A DNA stretch of 32,283 bases from Fidelibacterota bacterium (GCA_018657495.1 JABHXA010000024.1:1-32283); one strand, 5' to 3'; positions 7,638 to 16,970 are shown, counted from the stretch's first letter. Translations and numbers: made by a program. Notes: generated by a model from the letters alone, not told the origin.

Positions 7638-9029
7638 ATGAAACTGATCCGATCACTTGGGACTCTCGATGTAATTCTTCTGAATGTCACCGCCATTGTC
7701 GGTCTAAGATGGATATCCCTGGCTGCTGTTGGTGGTAATTCCTCACTAATACTGTGGCTGGTTGCTTTAATACTCTTTTTTCTGCCTCAGGCTTTTGCCG
7801 TTATTGAGCTGACCACCAGATATCCTGGTGAAGGCGGTATATATATCTGGACAAAAAAAGCTTTTGGTGAAAGTCATGCTTTCCTTGCCGGTTGGTGTTA
7901 TTGGACCAGTAATCTTGTTTATTTTCCAAACCTCCTGGTGTATATCGCCGGTATATCCGTTTTCTCACTGGGAGCGCAATACCATGAGCTTGGAGAGAAC
8001 AGATTATATGTATTGATCTTTTCCATCTCCGCATTATGGCTGGTCATGTTTTTTAATATCATCGGTCTCAAACTTGGCAAATGGCTAAATAATCTAGGCG
8101 GCCTGAGTACCTGGCTCACTGGTACCATTCTTATATTGCTTGCGATCATTTCAGTTACAAGATATGGTCTGTCTCAGCCGATTACAACGGATAGTCTTTT
8201 TCAGGGGATACTCAGTTTCGAGAAAATCTCTTTCTGGGCAGCCATGTGTTTTGGGTTTTCCGGATTGGAGTTGGCATCCGTGATTGCCGGGGAAGTGAAG
8301 AATCCGCGAAGAACAATTCCGCGGGCTGCGGTAATTTCCGGAATAATCATAGCCACTATTTATATTCTCGGCACCCTATCTGTAATTGTATCGATACCAA
8401 AAAGTGAAATCAGTATTATTAGTGGATTTCTTCAAGGGATTGCCGCTATTTGTGCCAAACTCCATCTGGGATGGATGACAAATATGGTGGCAATTTTGAT
8501 CACCATCGGGGGAATTGGCGGTTTAATGGCCTGGTTTACGGCTGCTGCCAGAATGCCCTTTATGGCTGGAGTGGATGATTATCTTCCGGCAAAATTCAAA
8601 GAAATCCATCCGCGCTACGGTTCACCCTATATAACGATTATTGTCCAGGCGGCTATTGCGTCGGTTTTTATCCTCATGAGTTTTATCGGTGCCACAGTAG
8701 AAGAAGCATACCTGGTTTTGCTTGATACCACCCTGCTTGTCTATTTTGTGCCCTATGTCTATATGTTCCTTGCCTACCTGGTATTACGAAAAAGAGAGAA
8801 TACTATAGAGGGCGTATTGGTAGTTCCGCGCAACAACAGTCTGGCAAAAATTCTGGGTATCAGCGGATTGTTGACGACACTGATCGCCATGTTACTTTCA
8901 CTGTTGCCCGCCTCGGGGATAGAGAATGTGTTATTATATGAACTAAAAGTAGCAGGTGGATTTTTAATGTTCCTGATCTCCGGTTTGGTTCTTTTTCACC
9001 TGAAGAAAGATAAACGGGCGAAACCATAA
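7638..9029 (+). CDS. APC-superfamily amino acid/amine permease
   Basis: A 463-residue integral membrane transporter with about 12 hydrophobic segments. Signatures of the amino acid-polyamine-organocation family are RYPGEGGIYIW (61-71), FGFSGLELAS (205-214, TM6 region) and GEVKNPRRTIPRA (218-230). It probably works as a proton-coupled symporter or an exchanger. It lies 31 bases after the homocysteine methyltransferase gene on the same strand, so it may import the substrate of the MttB-like enzyme or move a product such as methionine. This is inference from position only. The substrate cannot be read from the sequence. Confidence 0.88.
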   Translation: MKLIRSLGTLDVILLNVTAIVGLRWISLAAVGGNSSLILWLVALILFFLPQAFAVIELTTRYPGEGGIYIWTKKAFGESHAFLAGWCYWTSNLVYFPNLLVYIAGISVFSLGAQYHELGENRLYVLIFSISALWLVMFFNIIGLKLGKWLNNLGGLSTWLTGTILILLAIISVTRYGLSQPITTDSLFQGILSFEKISFWAAMCFGFSGLELASVIAGEVKNPRRTIPRAAVISGIIIATIYILGTLSVIVSIPKSEISIISGFLQGIAAICAKLHLGWMTNMVAILITIGGIGGLMAWFTAAARMPFMAGVDDYLPAKFKEIHPRYGSPYITIIVQAAIASVFILMSFIGATVEEAYLVLLDTTLLVYFVPYVYMFLAYLVLRKRENTIEGVLVVPRNNSLAKILGISGLLTTLIAMLLSLLPASGIENVLLYELKVAGGFLMFLISGLVLFHLKKDKRAKP

Positions 9030-9082
9030 CAATCAAATATCAGAATAAGTAAAATAAAATATAATTATAAATTGGAGAAATA

Positions 9083-9292
9083 ATGGAAAATAAAAAGAAA
9101 ACGATAGGTATCTATATCATTGCAAGTGCCATCATCTGGGGTGCAGTAATAATCGGATGTTCATTAAAGTTAAAAGACAGCGGATGTTTTGTGGAAATCT
9201 CATATATCCTCAGTACAGCATCAGTTATTCACCTGCTGTTTATCTGGGGTCCAGTAGCAATTCAATTCAAAAAATTGAAAGAGGAAAACTAA
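9083..9292 (+). CDS. Small two-helix membrane protein
   Basis: A 69-residue protein with two hydrophobic segments (about 8-27 and 41-58), a lysine-rich N-terminus and a C-terminal KKLKEEN tail. TTGGAGAAATA precedes the ATG. It follows the permease by 53 bases on the same strand and probably ends the operon. No family is recognised. It may be an accessory protein of the permease or an independent envelope protein. Confidence 0.6.
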   Translation: MENKKKTIGIYIIASAIIWGAVIIGCSLKLKDSGCFVEISYILSTASVIHLLFIWGPVAIQFKKLKEEN

Positions 9293-9559
9293 ACTCTAGC
9301 GACTATTCATCAAGCGATTTATATCCCCCTGAAAGATTAAGATCAATATATTTGAGGAATTTTATCAAAAAAACATAACATCACCGGAAAACAGTAGAAC
9401 GCCAATCGTTGCATATCCGGCCTATCATCAAAGAAGAATCGGATGTTATGGCTCTGAATTTCGTTATATGTATATTGACCCAATGGGGGAATGCATGCCT
9501 GTCCATTCTGTCAGGAGCCAAAGGGGAATTGTCTTTCAGATTCATTTAAAATGTTCTAG
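9292..9559 (+). pseudogene. Frameshifted remnant of a radical SAM/SPASM protein
   Basis: Three frames read consecutively give a continuous SPASM-like C-terminal region. The first is frame 9292-9378 (ending LRNFIKKT). The second is frame 9381-9497 (PIVAYPAYHQRRIGCYGSEF, then RYMYIDPMGECMP). The third is frame 9500-9559 (CPFCQEPKGNCLSDSF). The pattern GC-x-G...YIDP-x-G-x2-x-CPFC...GNC is the classic auxiliary Fe-S cysteine arrangement of SPASM domains. Two frame changes (between about 9366 and 9381, and at about 9498) and the missing N-terminal CxxxCxxC core show it is decayed, unless there are sequencing errors. It directly abuts the small membrane protein gene. The assignment rests on motif reading only. 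Confidence 0.6.
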
Positions 9560-9731
9560 CCCATATCCAAAAACAAAGCTGTCATGAATTTGGCATGGCA
9601 GGAGAATTGATTGAATAAATTTCAATAGCGAATTAGAATAATTATATAGCATATTATCATTCAACGTTGTTGTTTTTTAATCCCAACTGCGAGTAATTTA
9701 TCCAACACGGAGGACGTCTAAAAACAAAATC
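9560..9731. other. Non-coding leader before the TPR regulator
   Basis: AT-rich sequence with no recognisable gene. GGAGG at 9709-9713 is the nearest Shine-Dalgarno-like stretch to the next start, but it is 18 bases away, so the start at 9732 has only weak ribosome-binding support. Confidence 0.4.
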
Positions 9732-11246
9732 ATGACTCAAATGTTAACATTACCAGCCATTTTTACGCCTGAAAAGCGTATTGAAAAACTACCTACTGTA
9801 TCATCTATTCAGTCGGATATTCAATGGTCTGAACTGGTGGCACATCTGTCTCAGTTTAATGAATTGGGTGTACCTGAAACCAAAACACAATTCCAGGAAA
9901 TATTGGATCACGAATCTAATCCTGATCATCAGGCTATTTTGCTATCTGGTATTGCCAGATGTATTATCCGTGAAGGGGATTTTATAAATGGGGCAGCAAC
10001 ACTTGGTGAAGCCTATTCGATGATTTCTGCTCATAATCAAAATGGTCAGGCGGTGATATTATTAGAAATGGTTGCCTTCCTGGCAATGATTGGTAACTTT
10101 GAATCGGCAATGATCATGTTGGATAAAATCCCAGCCTTGACAAATTCCACCTATTTGCTAAAACTGGCAAATTATTATCTATTGGTAAACAAGGCACGCA
10201 GTCGTGATCACTCCGTTTTGCCTGAATTAATTGAGTCGGCAAAGTATTTTAAGAAAATAAAATTTTATTCAACACTGGCATATCATTATAAGGTGATTGG
10301 CAATGTTTATCGATGGAAAGAAAAATTTAATAAAGCCGATCACTATTACAATTTAGCGATGAAGATAGCTGAAACCCATGGGTACATACAAGTGAAATCG
10401 TCATTATTTCATGATGCCGGCATGCTGGAAAAAATTAAAGGAAATCCTGAATTAGCCTTAGAATTACTTGATAAGGCATTATTGTCGGCTGATGATCATT
10501 ATACCAGGGCATTTACCATGAATAATATCGCCCTGATAAAATTCCATCAGGAGAAATTTGATGAAGCGATGTCGATTTTACAGAATGCCTTGGAGATTCT
10601 AAATGATAACGGCATTTTTAATCTGATCCCCGGTACCTGTTACTATATTGGTAAATGTTATGAAATGAAGGAACACTATAATGCCGCAAAAGAATACTTG
10701 AAAAAAGCATATATCGATGCATTGTCGCTGTTGAATTTGAATTTTCCGTTTAATGGAAATAGAAAATTAGCCGTGACAGGTTACACTACTTTTTTAGAGA
10801 AACATAATTTGATAGATGGAAATATAGGAGAAGATACCTATTTAGCCTTCACCGTTGATAAAACATTCAATGAAATCAGGGGCATATTCCAGAAATCCCT
10901 AATTATATTTCTCACTGATCTGTATGGTACTCATAAAAAGGCGGCAGAGAATTTGAATGTCCCAATCAGGACGCTATCCGATATAAAAAAAAGAACGATA
11001 GAGTCAAATCATGAAGAAGTTTATAATGATATTGTCCAATTCGCCAGGTTAAACATGCCGGCAACCTGGGACGAGTTAAATCGTCAATTTGAAGGGGAAA
11101 TGCTGAATTATCTTACTGGTGAATATCCGTCAAAAAAGTTTATGAGTAAAAAACTGAATATCAGTTATCCGCATTTAGTCAAACTCACTCTTGATATAGA
11201 TAATTCACTGCCAAACTCCGCTCCAGTGCAATATTTGAATAAATAG
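9732..11246 (+). CDS. TPR-repeat protein with C-terminal helix-turn-helix segments
   Basis: A 504-residue cytoplasmic protein. Residues about 60-335 are helical tetratricopeptide-like repeats (for example KADHYYNLAMKIAETHG at 201-217, NPELALELLDKAL at 238-250 and KFDEAMSILQNALEIL at 275-290). Residues about 386-422 look like a Fis/NtrC-type helix-turn-helix (KKAAENLNVPIRTLSDIKKR). Residues about 453-486 hold a second similar segment (KKFMSKKLNISYPHLVKL). It has no AAA+ domain, receiver domain or signal peptide. It is probably a transcription regulator sensing a protein or peptide through its TPR superhelix. Possible targets are the upstream methyl-transfer operon or the downstream exoprotein gene, by proximity only. 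Start context is weak, but no alternative is better. Confidence 0.7.
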   Translation: MTQMLTLPAIFTPEKRIEKLPTVSSIQSDIQWSELVAHLSQFNELGVPETKTQFQEILDHESNPDHQAILLSGIARCIIREGDFINGAATLGEAYSMISAHNQNGQAVILLEMVAFLAMIGNFESAMIMLDKIPALTNSTYLLKLANYYLLVNKARSRDHSVLPELIESAKYFKKIKFYSTLAYHYKVIGNVYRWKEKFNKADHYYNLAMKIAETHGYIQVKSSLFHDAGMLEKIKGNPELALELLDKALLSADDHYTRAFTMNNIALIKFHQEKFDEAMSILQNALEILNDNGIFNLIPGTCYYIGKCYEMKEHYNAAKEYLKKAYIDALSLLNLNFPFNGNRKLAVTGYTTFLEKHNLIDGNIGEDTYLAFTVDKTFNEIRGIFQKSLIIFLTDLYGTHKKAAENLNVPIRTLSDIKKRTIESNHEEVYNDIVQFARLNMPATWDELNRQFEGEMLNYLTGEYPSKKFMSKKLNISYPHLVKLTLDIDNSLPNSAPVQYLNK

Positions 11247-11427
11247 CGGATGAAATAAATGAGTGAGCTTTTCAAAAAAATAATTTACTATAGATCACCT
11301 CTTCGATGATATTCATTAAAATACAATATTATCTCAGGATGTTGATTGCCAGCCAGACATGGCATCTATCATCTCTTTATAAGATTAAATATTTCACCTT
11401 ATTTTTATACTTTATATGTCATAATCC

Positions 11428-11445
11428 TGTCACATCACCGTGACA
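11428..11445. promoter_or_regulatory. Palindrome upstream of the exoprotein gene
   Basis: TGTCAC-ATCACC-GTGACA is a perfect 6-bp dyad with a 6-base spacer, ending 21 bases before the ATG at 11467. Its size and symmetry suit a dimeric regulator site, or a 5' UTR hairpin. No second copy was noticed in the window. Confidence 0.35.
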
Positions 11446-11466
11446 AACAACTGAAGAAATCAATAT

Positions 11467-14331
11467 ATGATCTTTTCGATTATGATTCGTAAACTGTTGA
11501 TATACTTTTATGTAATAGCCAGTATATCCAGTTTAAACTGTGCGGAGTTTCCACTCATTTCTGAAACAGAGAAATCTCGGCCTGCAGATGGAATTGTTCG
11601 AACTTCAACCCTCCCTAAAATAATTCACATGTCATCCACATCTGCCATTGTGGTTGATCAAAATCAAACCTTGGATCGCCTTGAGATATTTGATGAAGTG
11701 GTTTGGATGGTCTCAATTACCGGATCTGATATTGATGGTGACGGATCACCGGAAAATCCATTTGCGTCGATTCAAAATGGAATTATCCACGCTGCCGATG
11801 GTGATACAATACTTGTTCACCCCGGCGAGTATTTTGAAAATATTAATTTTCTTGGCAAAAATATTGTTGTCACATCAGTAATGTCTGATCAGGTGGATGA
11901 AAATCAAATCTATCAAACCATCATAAACGGCAATAACAATGGAACTACCGTAACATTTGAAAATGGTGAGGATTCTACTGCAGTTCTCAACGGTTTTGCA
12001 ATTACTGGTGGAAGTGGTACATATTTTAACGACGGTTTATTCAATCATCAGACAAATGGTGGGGGGATATTATGTCTCAATTCTTCACCGGTACTCAAAA
12101 AAGTAAATATTAATGAGAACATACTAAACGGTTTTTCTCAATTTAATGGTGCCGGTATCTATTCGTATAATTCGACGTTTAAGCTACAGGAATCCAGAAT
12201 TTCAAATAATATCCTAAACTCAGCGCATTCTAACGGCGCTGCTGTATATTGCCTAGATTCAGCCCCGGTAATTACAAATGTCATCATTAATAATAATGTC
12301 CAGTTTGAAGGCAACCCAAACAGCACAATAATATATTTAGATAATACAAATCTAATTGTCAATAATAACACGATATACAATAACATTTTATATAGTGGTG
12401 CAGGGCTGGCCAGGGCAGACAATAACTCCCATCTCTCGATTAAAAATTCCATACTCTGGAATAACTATCCCTATAATATCGTTGGTTCATTAAATGATAA
12501 TAATGTCGATGGTGAGTTAACAATATCATATTCCAATTTGCAGTCTGGATTAGATTCTATTTCTGATGAAAATCTAAATGTAAACTGGCTTGGTGAGAAT
12601 ATCGATGCCATTCCTTTACTTATTGATCCTGCTGGCGGTGATTTTAATTTACATTTTGGCAGCCCATGTATAGATTCTGGAGATCCCTCTTCATCTCTTG
12701 ATCCTGATAATTCGCCGGCAGATATGGGTGCTTTATATTATGATCATTCCCAGGATGACAATCCTACCGTTACATTTACACTAAATTCTCTAAATCTGAA
12801 TACTGGCACTGTTGAAGTCTGGATAGAAAATAATTCACCGATTTATGGCGGCTTTCAGTTTAACATGACGGGAATTCAGGTATCAGATGCAGTTATCTCA
12901 GATCTATATCCTGATTATTATATAACCTATTCAAATGACGGGTTAATTCTTGCCTGGTCACTATCTCAAACACTTATCGAACCGGGATATCAGAAATTAT
13001 GTACGATTTTCTTTGACGATATTATTGGTGACCAATTATGCATCGAGGATGGATTATTCCCAAATAGTGAGGGTGGCAATTTTGATAATATCGACTATGG
13101 AGACTGCCGGTCATTAATTGAACTTCAGCTTCAGCATTTTACAAATGTAATCAATGGTTTTGAAAATGAATACCTGGAGTTTTCGGACACGACAGGTTAT
13201 GGTTTCTTCCCAGTTATTTTGGTTGAAGATGTTATTGGCGGTGTTGATATAGGTGATGAGATTGGATTATTCGATTACAATGGACAAATAAATACCGGTG
13301 ATTGTGATGATAATTATGGTGAGATACTAGTAGGTGCCGGTGTTTGGCAGGGTGGACCTCTCCATATCACCGCTTATGGAGCAATGGATTTCTGTGATGA
13401 TGGGGATGACGATTACGGTCAATACTCAGGGTGGATTAATGGTAATCCGATGGTTATTCGTGTTTGGCGCGCATCAGAAAATCATGAATATGAGGTGATA
13501 GTCGGCAATGGCAATGATCTTGTCTGGAGCGAGGAAGATATCAATATCCAGCATATAATGCCAGTGACAAGGCTGCCATATGATATGAATAGTGATTATG
13601 CCACAGATGCAATAGATATTGAATTGGCGATTAATTTTCTATTCGGTGTCTATCCGCTGCCTGACCAGGTATTATCAAGGATTGACTTTAATCTGGATGG
13701 AGTGATCAATATTTTTGATCTTGTAAATATGATCAACCAGATTATGGGTTATGAGATAAGTATTTCGGAAATCCCAGTCTATGCATCAATTTTAATAAAT
13801 GAAAATACGGTGTTTCTCGATTCTGATATTGACATTGCCGGGATACAACTATCAATAGCACCGGGACTAAATCTGACAGGATTAGTAGATGAGAGTCTAA
13901 ATTTTGAATATAATGAAGGAATCATCATCATATATTCCATCGAGGAATCATCATTAATCGGTCGAAACCCTTTCTTCTTATACGATGGAAATCTTGTAAT
14001 TTCAGAAGTCCTTATTTCTGATAAAAGTGGCAATTCCGTTGAAGCTGGAGTCTCACTTCTTCCTACTGAATTTAGAATTGACGGGATATATCCAAATCCA
14101 TTCAACTCTAATACCACCATTAAATTTGATCTCGAAAGTGATACGATTTTATCCTTAAAAATTTATGACTTGCTTGGTCGGGAAGTTGATATATTATTAA
14201 GTGATGAATTTTATTATTCCGGAGAATACCAGGTAAGTTGGAATCCAACTCAAATGGCATCAGGTATCTATTTTGCCAGGCTTTCTAGATTTGGGGAATC
14301 AGACATGGTGAAAATAATGCTGTTGAAGTAA
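11467..14331 (+). CDS. Large beta-helix exoprotein with cohesin-like, dockerin-like and type IX sorting modules
   Basis: A 954-residue exported protein. In order: signal peptide (about 1-26; the second Met at residue 6 could also be the start); right-handed parallel beta-helix (about 82-425) opened by the SPENPFASIQNGI motif and rich in asparagine ladders; cohesin-like beta-sandwich (about 434-549) ending in a conserved C525...C547 pair; a module with GDEIGLFDYNG and LVGAGVWQGG (about 551-690); dockerin-like Ca-binding pair (about 704-762); another beta-sandwich (about 770-865); and a C-terminal sorting domain (about 870-954) with YPNPFN, IYDLLGREV and ASGIYFARL. The sorting domain predicts type IX-like secretion to the surface. 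The beta-helix suggests binding or cleavage of polysaccharide, but no catalytic residues are evident. It stands alone between spaced neighbours. Confidence 0.87.
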   Translation: MIFSIMIRKLLIYFYVIASISSLNCAEFPLISETEKSRPADGIVRTSTLPKIIHMSSTSAIVVDQNQTLDRLEIFDEVVWMVSITGSDIDGDGSPENPFASIQNGIIHAADGDTILVHPGEYFENINFLGKNIVVTSVMSDQVDENQIYQTIINGNNNGTTVTFENGEDSTAVLNGFAITGGSGTYFNDGLFNHQTNGGGILCLNSSPVLKKVNINENILNGFSQFNGAGIYSYNSTFKLQESRISNNILNSAHSNGAAVYCLDSAPVITNVIINNNVQFEGNPNSTIIYLDNTNLIVNNNTIYNNILYSGAGLARADNNSHLSIKNSILWNNYPYNIVGSLNDNNVDGELTISYSNLQSGLDSISDENLNVNWLGENIDAIPLLIDPAGGDFNLHFGSPCIDSGDPSSSLDPDNSPADMGALYYDHSQDDNPTVTFTLNSLNLNTGTVEVWIENNSPIYGGFQFNMTGIQVSDAVISDLYPDYYITYSNDGLILAWSLSQTLIEPGYQKLCTIFFDDIIGDQLCIEDGLFPNSEGGNFDNIDYGDCRSLIELQLQHFTNVINGFENEYLEFSDTTGYGFFPVILVEDVIGGVDIGDEIGLFDYNGQINTGDCDDNYGEILVGAGVWQGGPLHITAYGAMDFCDDGDDDYGQYSGWINGNPMVIRVWRASENHEYEVIVGNGNDLVWSEEDINIQHIMPVTRLPYDMNSDYATDAIDIELAINFLFGVYPLPDQVLSRIDFNLDGVINIFDLVNMINQIMGYEISISEIPVYASILINENTVFLDSDIDIAGIQLSIAPGLNLTGLVDESLNFEYNEGIIIIYSIEESSLIGRNPFFLYDGNLVISEVLISDKSGNSVEAGVSLLPTEFRIDGIYPNPFNSNTTIKFDLESDTILSLKIYDLLGREVDILLSDEFYYSGEYQVSWNPTQMASGIYFARLSRFGESDMVKIMLLK

Positions 14332-14352
14332 GTACGTAAAAATGGTTTAAAA

Positions 14353-15294
14353 ATGGAAATGTCTATTACCGATAAAATCAAAGGATCAATACATACAATT
14401 GGTTTCTCAAAATTGGGAATTACCAAACCAAATCAATTGGAATCTGATAGAGTCAATCTAAAAAATTGGTTTGACAACGGCTATCATGCCTCAATGGCTT
14501 GGATTGAAAGAAGGAAAGAAGAAAGAGTTAACTTATTATCATATTTTCCAGAGGTGAAATCCGTAATATCAATTGCAGTCAATTATTTCCCGCAGCAGGC
14601 ACCGGATTCAAATGATATTGGCAAAATATCAAATTATGCCTGGGGTGAAGATTATCATTCAATACTCAAACGAAAATTATTTGAATTACTCGCTTTAGTA
14701 CAGCAGGATTATCCTGATGTGTTATATCGTGTTTGCGTAGATACTTCACCTGTAATGGATAAAATCTGGGCCAGACAGGCAGGATTGGGATGGATTGGCA
14801 AGCACACAAATATTATCACCAGGGATTTTGGCTCCTGGGTATTTCTTGGTGAGTTGATGTTGGATATTGAGTTGGATTATGATCCGCCATTTGAGGCAGA
14901 CCATTGCGGTACCTGCACGGCATGTCTTGATGCCTGCCCCACTGATGCCTTCCCATCTCCATATGTACTTGATGCAAATAAATGTATTTCATATTTGACA
15001 ATTGAGCATCGGGGATCAATTGCATCAGAATTAGAAACTGAGATGGGGGATTGGATATATGGCTGTGATATTTGTCAGCAGGTGTGTCCATGGAATATTA
15101 AGTTGCAAAAAATTACCAATGAAGAAGGGTTCTTGCCCCGTCACGATATCCATAATACGGATTTAAAACAATGGGGAGACTTAACCCCAGAAGAATTTAA
15201 AAAGCTATTTAAGGGAAGTCCCGTTAAGAGAACAAAATTTGAAGGATTAAAACGGAATATTGATATTGCAATAAAAAACGTTAAAAGCCAGTAA
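14353..15294 (+). CDS. queG: Epoxyqueuosine reductase
   Basis: A 313-residue cobalamin and [4Fe-4S]-dependent enzyme that reduces epoxyqueuosine to queuosine in tRNA, the last step of queuosine synthesis. Two ferredoxin-like cysteine clusters are present (C185-x2-C188-x2-C191-x3-C195, and C238-x2-C241-x3-C245, with C211 between). D130 in VDTSPVMDK corresponds to the family's catalytic Asp, and the GLGWIGKHTN signature is at 145-154. Length is slightly below the roughly 340-380 of E. coli-type proteins, which have a longer C-terminal HEAT-like part. The gene is separate from its neighbours. It is another B12 user in a window that also contains a corrinoid methyltransferase system. Confidence 0.95.
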   Translation: MEMSITDKIKGSIHTIGFSKLGITKPNQLESDRVNLKNWFDNGYHASMAWIERRKEERVNLLSYFPEVKSVISIAVNYFPQQAPDSNDIGKISNYAWGEDYHSILKRKLFELLALVQQDYPDVLYRVCVDTSPVMDKIWARQAGLGWIGKHTNIITRDFGSWVFLGELMLDIELDYDPPFEADHCGTCTACLDACPTDAFPSPYVLDANKCISYLTIEHRGSIASELETEMGDWIYGCDICQQVCPWNIKLQKITNEEGFLPRHDIHNTDLKQWGDLTPEEFKKLFKGSPVKRTKFEGLKRNIDIAIKNVKSQ

Positions 15295-15339
15295 GTACCC
15301 TATCATTTAGATTTATCATATTTTTATGATATATTGGCT
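15286..15339. terminator. Possible bidirectional stem-loop between convergent genes
   Basis: AGCCAGTA (15286-15293) pairs with TATTGGCT (15332-15339). TATCATA (15314-15320) pairs with TATGATA (15325-15331) around a TTTT loop. The structure spans the ends of queG and of the convergent MFS gene and overlaps both stop codons. The stem is AT-rich and lacks a clean T tract, so its terminator function is uncertain. Confidence 0.35.
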
Positions 15340-16496
15340 ACTTGATGATTTTCTGCTTTTTGTATACTCGAGGTAATATACTGGGTAGCAATAAGAGATA
15401 TTAAACTCATACCAGCCCCAAAATAAAATGGGATTCGATAATCGATAATCCATGCCAGTCCGCCTAATGCTGGTATAACAACGGCGGCGATATGATTGAT
15501 AGTAAATCCTACAGCCATGCTGGGTGCTATATGATTTGGCGCTCCTATCTTCTGAAAATATGTTCTGATCCCTATTGAGAAATTAAAGAAAATGTGATCG
15601 AGGATATACAATACTGCGATAAACATCTTAGATTCTGCTGTGGCATATCCTATAAAGACCAGAATCAAACTGGAGTATTCCAGAGATAAAACTTTTTGCT
15701 CTCCAAACCTGATAATTGCTTTTCCAATTAGTGGGCTGAGAAAATAATTAATGATATTGTTGATGACAAACAGGATGGTAATTTCCTGAATACTGAATTC
15801 AAATTTCCAAACCAGGAGAAAAACTGCAAATGTGACAAATATCTGTCTTCTTGCTCCAGCCATAAATGTGAGAAAATAATAGAGGCTATATCTTTTTTTG
15901 AAAATCATCTTCTTGTGCTGTGGTGTCAGATCCTGTCGGGTTGGATTTTGATTTAGAGCCCAGGCTCCAACAAGCAAAACTAATAATCCAAAAATAAGAT
16001 AGATAGTTTGATAATTGAGAATCAATGTGGCGCCAAAAATAATAAGTCCGACAATAATATTTGTGGCTGCAGAATAACTGCGGAATTTTCCGAATACCCA
16101 TGGTGAGGTAGATTTATCAAAATATTGTAGAGTGAGGGATTGATTGGTTGTTTCATAATAGTGAAAACCAAAGCTCATCACGATTGTGGTAAATATCAGT
16201 CCGGGATAAGATGGAAAAAAACCTGTAAGTGCTACACCAAGACCGAGGGTCATAACTGACAGGGCAGATACTCTATGTTCTTTTATGATTAGAAATAGAA
16301 ATATGGCAAGCAAGGCCAGAAAACCGGGGATCTCACGAACAGACTGGATGACCCCAATATGGTAACCTTCAAGATTAACAACTTCAACTGAAAAATTATT
16401 AAATAATGTCCTCCAGGCCTGAAAACCAACACCGGATGCAATGGTGGTGAGGGTGAGAAATCTGAACATAGGATCTTTGAGAATATTTTTTTTCAC
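15324..16496 (-). CDS. MFS transporter
   Basis: A 390-residue polytopic membrane protein with about 11-12 hydrophobic segments in two halves. A central basic cytoplasmic loop (around residues 185-205, TRQDLTPQHKKMIFKKR) is typical of the major facilitator superfamily. Motif A is weak, so the subfamily is unclear. The start is GTG. It is the last gene of a four-gene minus-strand run beginning with the KAS III pair, 15 bases after the small membrane protein. By position it may export the product of that cluster, which is inference. Confidence 0.8.
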   Translation of the reverse strand: MKKNILKDPMFRFLTLTTIASGVGFQAWRTLFNNFSVEVVNLEGYHIGVIQSVREIPGFLALLAIFLFLIIKEHRVSALSVMTLGLGVALTGFFPSYPGLIFTTIVMSFGFHYYETTNQSLTLQYFDKSTSPWVFGKFRSYSAATNIIVGLIIFGATLILNYQTIYLIFGLLVLLVGAWALNQNPTRQDLTPQHKKMIFKKRYSLYYFLTFMAGARRQIFVTFAVFLLVWKFEFSIQEITILFVINNIINYFLSPLIGKAIIRFGEQKVLSLEYSSLILVFIGYATAESKMFIAVLYILDHIFFNFSIGIRTYFQKIGAPNHIAPSMAVGFTINHIAAVVIPALGGLAWIIDYRIPFYFGAGMSLISLIATQYITSSIQKAENHQVANIS

Positions 16497-16511
16497 TTTG
16501 TAGCCAATAAA

Positions 16512-16958
16512 TTAGTTAATAGATGTTGAGTCATGTTGAAGGGATAGTAAAAATCCAATGACCAAAATGACCAGAAGGGCAAGGACAAGGGGATACGGTG
16601 TCATTATGCCGCTTACGGCATTTAATGATTTGGTCAATAAAAATAGAGGGGTAATTCCAGCAATGCCAACAGCGGCTAATGTCCATTTTGCCCATTGTTC
16701 TTTTTTTCTAAAAGGAATTAAAGAAATTATCAGCATAAGTATACCGGTGAAAAACGCCCCAATACCACTGCCTTTTTGAAATGATAAAATCAAATGCTGT
16801 GAGTTTGCTGATAAGTTATCCCAATCGGTATTGAGTATAGTCATGTGGTAAGTCATAAGATGGTCAGAGAAATAATAGACTAATCCTTGAGTGATAAATG
16901 CCGCTGAAACGATGACATAACAGATTAATGCAAATGAATGACGCGATAATACTCTCAA
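16512..16958 (-). CDS. Small four-TM membrane protein
   Basis: A 148-residue protein with four hydrophobic segments (about 9-31, 65-83, 93-109 and 120-142). A polar loop between the first two is rich in His, Asn and Ser. No family is recognised. The predicted start is TTG, 12 bases after the upstream stop, with no obvious Shine-Dalgarno, so the true start is uncertain. It sits between the dead KAS III homologue and the MFS gene in a tight run and is probably co-transcribed. Confidence 0.65.
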   Translation of the reverse strand: MRVLSRHSFALICYVIVSAAFITQGLVYYFSDHLMTYHMTILNTDWDNLSANSQHLILSFQKGSGIGAFFTGILMLIISLIPFRKKEQWAKWTLAAVGIAGITPLFLLTKSLNAVSGIMTPYPLVLALLVILVIGFLLSLQHDSTSIN

Positions 16959-16970
16959 GATGTAAAGATT

